Source of the DNA: Staphylococcus sp.
Lineage (GTDB): Bacteria; Bacteroidota; Bacteroidia; Bacteroidales; Muribaculaceae
Direction: 5' to 3'
Length of the DNA: 47,164 nt
NCBI GenBank assembly: GCA_023665865.1
Contig: JAMPDC010000001.1
Location: forward strand, 1,294,294-1,341,457
The notes under the pieces are model-generated. The model made no database searches, was not told the origin of the DNA, and worked only from the letters and a program-made list of their open reading frames with translations. Positions within the stretch are counted from its first letter, which is position 1, and the number at the start of each line of letters is the position of its first letter. Made by a program: the position numbers and the translations under genes. Shown in pieces: positions 40,869 through 47,164 of the stretch.

Positions 40869-41270
40869 GAGGTAGTCGCGGAAGGCTTCGGCGAGGATGT
40901 CGCCGCGGGAGAGGCGTCCGCTTTCGAGGCAGACCACTGTGACGAGCGCGTGGACCACGTGGGCGCCGGTGGCGGCGTTGTAGATGTCCTGCACGAAGAT
41001 GAACCGCGGGCCTTTGCGCTGCATGCTCAGGCGTGACACCATCGTCTCGCCCAAGGTCAGGGAGGTGAGATATTCTATTTCAATCTTGCGCACGACGGGG
41101 TCGAGTCCCTGCTCCTGCATGGCGCGGAAGGAGGTGCCGGCATGCTCGCAGAAGTCATGGCGGGTGATCTCGAGGTAGTGGAGGTAGTTGGCGTTGTTGA
41201 CGATCCCTTGGGAGTCAACTTCATAGTCGCGGACTTTGATGGTCGTTTCGTAGGTGGTGGTAGTGGTCAT
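40866..41270 (-). CDS. Acyl-CoA thioesterase, 4-hydroxybenzoyl-CoA type hotdog fold
   Basis: This 134-residue single hotdog domain has the motif VRDYEVDSQGIVNNANYLHY, where the Asp of DSQGIVNNANY is the active residue. Central helix residues EITRHDFCEHAG and strands RLSMQRKGPRFIFVQDIY follow. It probably hydrolyses acyl-CoA or acyl-ACP. It starts 12 bp after the acyl-CoA ligase stop, which supports a lipid-related role. Confidence 0.88.
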   Translation of the reverse strand: MTTTTTYETTIKVRDYEVDSQGIVNNANYLHYLEITRHDFCEHAGTSFRAMQEQGLDPVVRKIEIEYLTSLTLGETMVSRLSMQRKGPRFIFVQDIYNAATGAHVVHALVTVVCLESGRLSRGDILAEAFRDYL

Positions 41271-41282
41271 TGTGCTGCTGTC

Positions 41283-42998
41283 TCAGGCATTATACAGATA
41301 GCGCTTGATGGAGCGCTTGGGGGTCTTTTCAAATTCGTTGGCGATGAGCTGGATGCGGTCGATACGCTCGTAGGGGGCCACGAGGCGGTTGAGGTCGGTG
41401 CGCACCTGCTCCATCAGTTCCGGGAGGTTCTCGTTGGTGATCTTGTCGCGGTCCATGGCCTCATAGTCGGGATAGACGAGGGCGATGAGGTGTTTGCCGC
41501 GTTCGACGACGAGGCTCTCCGAGACGTATGGCATATTGTTGAGCTTTGCTTCGATCTCTTCGGGGTAGATGTTCTGGCCGCTTGCTCCGAGGATCATGGT
41601 CTTGTAGCGTCCGCGGATGAAGATGGTACCACCACCGCCCGAGAGGAAACCGCCGTTTGCAATGGTACCGGTACCATCACCGCCGGCAATGGTACCCATG
41701 TCGCCCGTGTGGAGCCAGCCTTCGGCGTCGATGACAGCTTCGGTGGCCTCGGGGTTCTTGAAATAGCCCTGCATGACGTTTTCGCCGCGCACACAGATCT
41801 CACCGGGGATGCGCTCGGGGTCGCTGCTGTCGGCAATCTTGCTCTCCATCGACGGGAGAGTGCGGCCGGAGGAGCCGACGATGAACTGGCGCCAGGGTGT
41901 GTAGCTGATGAGGGGGCCACACTCGGTCATGCCGTAGCCGACGGTGAAGGGAAACTTGATGCGGTGGAGAAATTCCTCGACCTCATGGTTGAGCGGAGCG
42001 CCGCCGACGATCACTTCCTCAAACTCGCCTCCGAAGGCCTCGACGAGCTGATTGCGTATCTTGCGGAAGATTACGGTCTTCAGCCCTGGGATCTTCAGGG
42101 CGCGTCTGATGGCCGGCTTCTCGATGATGGGGCGGAGCTTGTTGCGGTAGATCTTCTCAAGGATCAGCGGGACGCAGATGATGAGGTTGGGGCGGACTTC
42201 GCTGAAGGCCTTGAGCAGCAGCTTGGGGGTCGGGAGCTTGCCGAGAATGGTGACGTGGGTCCCGACGGCGAGGGGGACGAGCATGTCGAAGGCACATCCG
42301 TAGGCGTGGGCCAGCGGGAGGAAGGAGAGGGCGCGTGAGCCCCGGAAGTGGAGGCGGGAGCGGGCACCGAACCTGACGTTGCCACCGAGGTTGCGGAGGG
42401 TCAGCATGACACCCTTCGAGAAGCCCGTGGTGCCCGAGGTGTAGTTGATCTCGGCGAGAGTCTCCTCGGGGATGTCGGGATAGTCGACGTCGGCAGTGGT
42501 GAAGCCGTGAGGGTAGCGGCGGCGCATCTTGTCGGGGAGGCGCTGGAGAAACTTCTCGGCAGTGCGGTTGGTCTCCGGATGCTCTGCAAGGACTGCGCGG
42601 CGGTCGAGCGACATGACGGCTCTGACCTTGGGGATCTTCTCAAACTCCATGTTGTCAAAGATGCTCTCGTTGATGAAGAGCATGACGCTGTCGGAGTGGT
42701 TGATGATATGCTGGGCGTCCTGGACGTTGAAATCGTGGAGGACAGGGACGACGACCGCACCGTAGGTCAGCGTGGCCATGTAGATGACCACCCATGAGAG
42801 TGAATTCTTACCCATCACTGCGATCTTGTCGCCGCGCTTGACCCCACACTCCCTGAAGAGCAGATGGGTCGTGGCTATGCGTCGCGCCAGGTCCGCGTAG
42901 GTCATGGTGTGGCCTGTCCCAAACTCGCTCAGGGCCGGAAGTTCCCAGTTCTTGCGGAAACTGGATGCGTATATCTGCAAAAGATTCTCGTTGCTCAT
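41283..42998 (-). CDS. Long-chain acyl-CoA synthetase (AMP-forming)
   Basis: This 571-residue ligase activates fatty acids to acyl-CoA. The P-loop INYTSGTTGFSKGVMLT, the A5 motif GYGMTECGPLIS and the A7/A8 motifs WLHTGDMGT and FIRGRYKTMILGASGQNIYP are intact, and the A10 end (KTPKRSIKRYL) has the catalytic Lys. Between A7 and A8 is a Gly-rich insert at about residues 438-459 (AGGDGTGTIANGG..SGGGGTI). It is encoded by DNA with four GGTACC sites like the intergenic 84 bp repeat. It is the first gene of a cluster with thioesterase, dprA and udp. Confidence 0.92.
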   Translation of the reverse strand: MSNENLLQIYASSFRKNWELPALSEFGTGHTMTYADLARRIATTHLLFRECGVKRGDKIAVMGKNSLSWVVIYMATLTYGAVVVPVLHDFNVQDAQHIINHSDSVMLFINESIFDNMEFEKIPKVRAVMSLDRRAVLAEHPETNRTAEKFLQRLPDKMRRRYPHGFTTADVDYPDIPEETLAEINYTSGTTGFSKGVMLTLRNLGGNVRFGARSRLHFRGSRALSFLPLAHAYGCAFDMLVPLAVGTHVTILGKLPTPKLLLKAFSEVRPNLIICVPLILEKIYRNKLRPIIEKPAIRRALKIPGLKTVIFRKIRNQLVEAFGGEFEEVIVGGAPLNHEVEEFLHRIKFPFTVGYGMTECGPLISYTPWRQFIVGSSGRTLPSMESKIADSSDPERIPGEICVRGENVMQGYFKNPEATEAVIDAEGWLHTGDMGTIAGGDGTGTIANGGFLSGGGGTIFIRGRYKTMILGASGQNIYPEEIEAKLNNMPYVSESLVVERGKHLIALVYPDYEAMDRDKITNENLPELMEQVRTDLNRLVAPYERIDRIQLIANEFEKTPKRSIKRYLYNA

Positions 42999-43115
42999 AA
43001 ATGAATAGGCTTGTTAATGGTTTGATAATCATATAACACTGATTACCAGCCTATTGTTTTGGCGCAGGCGGTCATTGATGATTATTCTCCCCGTAGGTTC
43101 AGACCTTAAACTACA

Positions 43116-43147
43116 CAAAATAACTAAAAATCACCCGAATATCCAAA
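43116..43147 (-). promoter_or_regulatory. Candidate promoter of the acyl-CoA ligase cluster
   Basis: On the minus strand TTTG (43144-43147), 20 bp spacer, TTATTTTG (43116-43123), which has one mismatch to TAnnTTTG. It is about 118 bp before the start at 42998. The rest of 42999-43190 shows nothing recognised. Confidence 0.45.
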
Positions 43148-43190
43148 TTTTTTCCCGCTCCGCAAGCCGTCAGCCGTGCGGGGATTTCCA

Positions 43191-43228
43191 TCGTCTCACC
43201 ACCCCGTCTCCCGTGAGACTTGAGACAG
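43191..43228. repeat. GTCTC/GAGAC word cluster
   Basis: GTCTCACCACCCCGTCTC is followed by GTGAGACTTGAGACAGAC. The second half shares TGAGACTTGAGAC with the 83 bp repeat at 14448-14530. Confidence 0.55.
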
Positions 43229-43251
43229 ACACCTCCCTCCGTCACCGGCCT

Positions 43252-43288
43252 GAGCAAAAACAGCAAGGCCACGCCCGGAGGCATGGCC
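43252..43288 (-). terminator. Terminator after the TPR protein gene
   Basis: On the minus strand GGCCATGCC and GGCGTGGCC form a 9 bp stem with one G-U pair and a TCCG loop. TTGCTGTTTTTG follows. It lies about 40 bp after the TPR gene stop. Confidence 0.7.
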
Positions 43289-43328
43289 CTGTATGAGAGT
43301 GACGGGAAGGGAATGGTCAGCCGTCCGA

Positions 43329-44957
43329 TTAGAAATTCTTCTTGATGTATTCGCGGAGAGCTTCGTTTTCGGGATCGACTTCGAGGAACTTCTCGTAGTA
43401 TGCACGGGCCTGCTCCTTGTCGCCGGCCTTGTTGTAGTAGCTTGCGATGTTGTTGTAGGCGCTCTTGTAAGCGTCGGCATACTTGGTCTTGTTTGCGGGA
43501 TCCTCATCGTAGGCAGCGAGCATCTGCTTGTAGGTCTCGACGAGATCGGGAGTGATCTCAGCACCGTCGCGGATCATCATGAGGGTAGCTCTGTTGCGGT
43601 AGAGCGGGCCCTTGTTGGCAGCCGACTCGATGGCGAGGTCAACGTATTTGATACCGTTGTTAGCAGCCTCAGCGCGCTCTGCAGAGCCTTCTGGGAGCGA
43701 GATGCCGAGGTTCTTGTAGCGGTTGGAGAGGGTGAAGTAGTCGTTGAGCGAAGCGTCGCCTGCGTCAACAAACTTCTGCATGTATTCGGCAGCCTTCTGA
43801 TAGTCCTCGAGGTCGGTGTACATCGACGAGATGTTGGCCAGAATCTGCTTGTTTTTCTCAGGATTGAGCTCATAGGCCTTGGTGTAGGCTTCGATAGCTT
43901 CCTGCGGACGGCCAAGAGCACCGAGGACGTCGCCATAGGTGGTGTAGTCAGTAGCGGTGAATGTAGCGTCGCCGTGGGCGAAGAGCTTCTTGGCAGCCTC
44001 TTCAGCACCTGCAAAGTCCTCGAGGGCAGCCTTGTTGAGCATCACCATGCGCTGCATGTAGGCATTGTTGGGGTCCTTTGAGAGCACCTGGTTGGCCACG
44101 TCGAGCGACTCCTGATATTTCTTGCCGAAGTAGAGGAGGCCTGAGTAGCGCTGCTCGTCACCCTGGAAGTGGTTGGGGTTCTTGATGTATTTGCCATACT
44201 GCTCGGCAGCTTTGGTGAACTGGTTGCCGTCATAGTATTTCTCAGCGAGCTCGCTCTGCGCAAGGGCTGAGTTGGGGAGCTTCTCGTTGAGCTCGACGAG
44301 CTTGCCGATGGCGAAGTCGGGGTTGACCTTGTTGTAGAGGTTTGAATACTTCACGTAGGCCTCGGGATTCACGTCGCCGGCTTCCTCATCATAGATGATA
44401 GCCTGCTCGTAGTATCCTGCAGCCTGACCGATGTCGTTTGACTTGGCCATATCGCCCTGGAGGACGTAGATCTGAGCCTCTTTATTCTTCGACACCTTGA
44501 GGGCGTTAGCGATATTCTTGTCGATTTCCTTGGCATAGGCGGTGGGGTCGACGTTGAAATATGCACGTGCGATGGCAGTCATCAGCGAAGCGTCTTTCTT
44601 GTTGTTTTCAAGAGCTTGCTTGAAGAAGCGCTCAGCTTCTGACTTGTTGCCGTTCTTCAGAGCGATCTCTCCAAGGCCCACATAGTTGTAGCCGTAGGTG
44701 GGGTTGGCCTGCACGCCTTTGTTGAAGTTGTCGGCAGCACCGGTAAGATTATTCTCACGCATGTCGAGCGATCCCAGATAGAAATAGGAGATAGCCTTGT
44801 CGGTCGAAGGATCGTTGATGGTCTTTTGGAGGATGGTCTTAGCTTTGTCGAAACGATCAGCGTTGTAGTAGTCAACACCGTCCTGGTAGCCACCCTGGGC
44901 GAATCCGGTGAGGGCGAAGCCTCCGAGGATCAGGGAGAAGATGGTACGAATTTTCAT
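43329..44957 (-). CDS. Exported tetratricopeptide repeat protein
   Basis: This 542-residue protein has a signal peptide (MKIRTIFSLILGGFALTGFA). At least ten TPR-like helical pairs cover the mature part, for example AISYFYLGSLDMRENNLTGA, GEIALKNGNKSEAERFFKQA and GDVLGALGRPQEAIEAYTKA, ending with DKEQARAYYEKFLEVDPENE. The protein is likely periplasmic or outer-membrane-facing and acts as a scaffold. In Bacteroidales such a TPR gene is often found next to a PstS-like lipoprotein and ExbB/ExbD/TonB genes; here only the PstS-like gene lies upstream (222 bp away). Function not established. Confidence 0.85.
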   Translation of the reverse strand: MKIRTIFSLILGGFALTGFAQGGYQDGVDYYNADRFDKAKTILQKTINDPSTDKAISYFYLGSLDMRENNLTGAADNFNKGVQANPTYGYNYVGLGEIALKNGNKSEAERFFKQALENNKKDASLMTAIARAYFNVDPTAYAKEIDKNIANALKVSKNKEAQIYVLQGDMAKSNDIGQAAGYYEQAIIYDEEAGDVNPEAYVKYSNLYNKVNPDFAIGKLVELNEKLPNSALAQSELAEKYYDGNQFTKAAEQYGKYIKNPNHFQGDEQRYSGLLYFGKKYQESLDVANQVLSKDPNNAYMQRMVMLNKAALEDFAGAEEAAKKLFAHGDATFTATDYTTYGDVLGALGRPQEAIEAYTKAYELNPEKNKQILANISSMYTDLEDYQKAAEYMQKFVDAGDASLNDYFTLSNRYKNLGISLPEGSAERAEAANNGIKYVDLAIESAANKGPLYRNRATLMMIRDGAEITPDLVETYKQMLAAYDEDPANKTKYADAYKSAYNNIASYYNKAGDKEQARAYYEKFLEVDPENEALREYIKKNF

Positions 44958-45179
44958 GTCCGTTGGTTTACTATTTTTTTATTCTTTTTGATTTTGATAT
45001 TCCGTTGATTATCACTCTGCCGAAGCCGGCATCGGCTAAGATGTCGGCCATGTACGGCTCGGAGATGTCGCTCCCGGTAGGAAGGAGCCTATTTTATAGG
45101 CTAACGAAAAAAAAGTGTATTTATTTCCGATTGCAAAAAATTTTAAGTCTGCACACATATATAATTATGTACTCCGGGT

Positions 45180-46160
45180 TCACTCTACCATCACCATGCG
45201 CGGTCTCACGGTGGCGGGCAGTATTCCGGTCATCTGGATGAGTTTCTGTCCCTGGAATCCGGTCACAAAACTGAAGAAACGGTGAGAGATCGTCCCCCCG
45301 GGAGCAGTGGTCACCATATAGACGGAACGGTAGAGAGGATAGCTTCCGTCAAATATATATGCCTGATAGGGTTTATAGGCCGTCACGACATCGTTGCCGC
45401 GGACTTTCAGAACCTTGACATCCTGATTGAAGTCGAGCTGCGTGGTGTCGCTCTTCTCGACAGCCTGGGCAAGCTCCTCGACCGATTTCTCACGGCCTTG
45501 CATGTCGCTCGACACCCAGCTGACACCGATGACACCCATGGCGTTTTTGTTGGACGCAACCGCCTTGAATACATCAGGATTCGACTTGACCGCAGTGACG
45601 TTGGGCCCGAAATCTTTCCCGTTGAGAATCGAATCGCGCATATATTTCACAGTCGACGACCCCTGATGGTCAAAGATAACCGTGATATCCCCGAGCTTAC
45701 ACGGCTCGACCTGATCCCAGCGGGTCACGTCGCCCGATAGAATCTCGGCAATCTCCTTGCGCGAGAGAATCTCCACAGGATTCTCCGGATTCACGATGAT
45801 GGCAAGAGCATCGACAGCTATACGTTGCTGATGCACAAGCTTCTTATGGCTGCGCAGATAACTGACTTCCTTCTCGGTCAACGGACGTGTGATGACGGCC
45901 GACTTGACATCGCCCATCGCCATGATAGAGTCGATACACTCATTCTCAGGAAGATAATAGGCGAGCACATCCTCCTTCGGATAAATATACTCATAGACAT
46001 TGATCTCCTGCTCCAAAATATTCTCAAAAGATTCATCACAGGCAATCTTTGCAAGCGGCAATGGCTGCATAGAGGCCTTCTTCCCGCCACATCCGGTCGA
46101 CATGGCTGCGACAAGTATCAACGCCGCTGCTGCGGCAACGCTTCTTAATGTCTTTATCAT
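45180..46160 (-). CDS. PstS-like substrate-binding lipoprotein
   Basis: This 326-residue protein has a lipoprotein signal with lipobox STGC (Cys24). The mature part fits the periplasmic phosphate-binding (PstS/SBP type 2) fold: ACDESFENILEQEINVYEYI, RIAVDALAIIVNPENPVEIL, EIAEILSGDVTRWDQV, FDHQGSSTVKYMRDSIL and YPLYRSVYMVTTAPGG. The loop HQGSSTVKY corresponds to the phosphate-binding SGT region. No pstCAB genes are adjacent, so it may act in sensing or with a TonB system rather than as a classical transporter subunit. Confidence 0.85.
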   Translation of the reverse strand: MIKTLRSVAAAAALILVAAMSTGCGGKKASMQPLPLAKIACDESFENILEQEINVYEYIYPKEDVLAYYLPENECIDSIMAMGDVKSAVITRPLTEKEVSYLRSHKKLVHQQRIAVDALAIIVNPENPVEILSRKEIAEILSGDVTRWDQVEPCKLGDITVIFDHQGSSTVKYMRDSILNGKDFGPNVTAVKSNPDVFKAVASNKNAMGVIGVSWVSSDMQGREKSVEELAQAVEKSDTTQLDFNQDVKVLKVRGNDVVTAYKPYQAYIFDGSYPLYRSVYMVTTAPGGTISHRFFSFVTGFQGQKLIQMTGILPATVRPRMVMVE

Positions 46161-46238
46161 TGAGCAGAATGTATGATGTCAGAATATATGAATTGAAGGG
46201 AAAACTCATCGGAATGATGGGATGACCGGGACAAAGAC

Positions 46239-46484
46239 TCAATCTTCACGGTCATTGCCATAGCCGGGATCTATGCCCTTGAACTGTCGGTAGGCACGCC
46301 AGATACCATACGCGGTAAACATGCCGCCGCCGACCCAACGAATCCATTTCCACGACGGGAAAAGAATGTCAAAATAACCGCAGAAAAACAAGACACCTAC
46401 TCCGACGTAGATGACTATCATGATGATGCCGAAAATATTACGCATCGTAGCGGGAGTTCCGGTAGAATTTCGTTGAGCACTCAT
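46239..46484 (-). CDS. Small two-helix membrane protein, unknown
   Basis: This 81-residue protein has two hydrophobic segments (about 17-38, FGIIMIVIYVGVGVLFFCGY, and 46-62, WIRWVGGGMFTAYGIWRAYR) and a charged C-terminus (GYGNDRED). Similar small proteins occur between ExbD and PstS-like genes in other Bacteroidales, as I recall. It lies 78 bp upstream of the PstS-like gene on the same strand. Function unknown. Confidence 0.7.
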   Translation of the reverse strand: MSAQRNSTGTPATMRNIFGIIMIVIYVGVGVLFFCGYFDILFPSWKWIRWVGGGMFTAYGIWRAYRQFKGIDPGYGNDRED

Positions 46485-46911
46485 AGCTGTATAGTTTAAA
46501 CGTTAATTTTATTTATTCAACAAAGGCCATTGCGGACCTTAATATATAAAACTAACACTTCATCAAATCGAAAGTTCGCTGTAGCATCGCCTTTGTTACA
46601 CCACATCAGCAGCCACAATCCGTACTTAGGCTGTAAAATTAGTGAAAAATTATCAAATCCCTTAAAAAACCGGTGTAAATTTAAAACCTTTAACACAAAC
46701 AGCTAAAAAACACTATCAACATCCCTATCCCGGTCAGCATCCACGACATCCCCATGTCTCCACGCCACCTACGGCTTAATGAAAGAGACAGGAATTTGTG
46801 ACTCCCTCCTGAAATGATCGATATTACGCTTATAATTAAACCGATAAACGGCGTATGACTGCTCGCGGAAAACAAACCGCGAAAAAATATTGCAAAAAAG
46901 ATGGATAAAAA
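46485..46911. other. Intergenic region before tRNA-Phe
   Basis: AT-rich sequence without a convincing gene. No full-consensus promoter for the small membrane protein was found. A frame on the minus strand overlaps the tRNA and is spurious. Confidence 0.5.
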
Positions 46912-46943
46912 TTTGCACAAACCAAATAAAACCCCTACCTTTG
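46912..46943 (+). promoter_or_regulatory. Consensus promoter of tRNA-Phe
   Basis: TTTG (46912-46915), 20 bp spacer, TACCTTTG (46936-46943), about 50 bp before the tRNA. Confidence 0.8.
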
Positions 46944-46994
46944 CAACGCAAAAACGAAAACGACGCAAGTCATTCGCCAAGCAAACATAACAAT

Positions 46995-47067
46995 GGTGCC
47001 ATAGCTCAGTTGGTAGAGCAAAGGACTGAAAATCCTTGTGTCCCCGGTTCGATTCCTGGTGGCACCA
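46995..47067 (+). tRNA. tRNA-Phe (anticodon GAA)
   Basis: Acceptor GGTGCCA pairs with TGGCACC, discriminator A. D-arm GCTCAGTTGGTAGAGC. The anticodon stem AAGGA/TCCTT holds the loop CTGAAAA, anticodon GAA. T-loop GTTCGATTC. 73 nt, CCA not fully encoded (ACCT follows the stem). Confidence 0.98.
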
Positions 47068-47071
47068 CCTC

Positions 47072-47114
47072 AAAAATCGCTAATAATCTAACTCACAGAT
47101 TGTTAGCGATTTTT
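47072..47114 (+). terminator. Terminator after tRNA-Phe
   Basis: AAAAATCGCTAA (47072-47083) pairs with TTAGCGATTTTT (47103-47114), with inner AATCT/AGATT pairing. The structure ends in a T-run. Confidence 0.85.
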
Positions 47115-47164
47115 AGTTTAATAAGATTTGGGCGAGTTACCTATAAAGTTACCTATGACTATGC

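Noticed and set aside
46690-47073. 127-residue minus-strand frame
   Set aside because: Its start lies in tRNA-Phe and its composition is not protein-like.

Overview
The window is about 47 kb of a Bacteroidales chromosome, most likely Muribaculaceae-like (Duncaniella/Muribaculum type). The family assignment is inference from gene content; no 16S rRNA is present. Supporting signs are Bacteroidota promoters (-7 box TAnnTTTG, often with TTTG or TTG 19-20 bp upstream) before many genes, no obvious Shine-Dalgarno sites, and typical families: a DUF4421 outer-membrane protein, an S9B dipeptidyl peptidase, a stand-alone type-2 TrpB, a viroplasmin-type RNase H, a GH43 enzyme, and a PstS-like lipoprotein next to a TPR protein.

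Layout. 1-2.3 kb: 5' part of rpsA and a DUF4421 protein. 2.2-7.3 kb: TolC/HlyD/two ABC-2 permeases, a tripartite exporter without its own ATPase. 7.5-12.7 kb (minus): ruvB, flippase, shikimate kinase, AlaDH/PNT-like enzyme, RNase H. 12.8-14 kb: U32 peptidase-family (TrhP-like) gene. 14-15.2 kb: dense non-coding repeats. 15.2-18 kb: ABC ATPase, permease, GntR/YtrA regulator and a DUF2807-like protein in one overlapping operon with a visible operator. 18.3-21.9 kb: a DXS-like enzyme, divergent xseA and a small helical protein. 21.9-22.5 kb: second repeat cluster, then tRNA-Leu(TAG). 22.7-31.8 kb: GltD-like oxidoreductase, GH43, an AT-hook coiled-coil protein, DPP4, a membrane protein, miaA. 31.9-37.6 kb: fmt, trpB2 and a two-component pair whose response regulator is fused to a secreted-type domain. 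37.8-38.8 kb: tRNA-Leu(TAA) and third repeat cluster. 38.8-43 kb: long-chain acyl-CoA ligase, thioesterase, dprA, nucleoside phosphorylase. 43.3-46.5 kb: TPR protein, PstS-like lipoprotein, small membrane protein. 47 kb: tRNA-Phe.

The most unusual content is of two kinds. First, the intergenic regions carry a vocabulary of repeats: AGTCNNN heptad arrays flanking a conserved ~25 bp core (five array-core-array units), ~225 bp mirror-arranged hairpin mosaics, and two pairs of 83-84 bp inverted repeats. Each inverted-repeat pair encloses a copy of the same candidate small RNA, which has its own promoter box and a stem supported by compensatory changes. Related words also occur at the ends of, or inside, three coding regions. 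Second, the response regulator at 34.4-35.8 kb continues in one frame from REC and LuxR-type HTH through a signal-peptide-like segment into a domain normally found in exported Bacteroides proteins.
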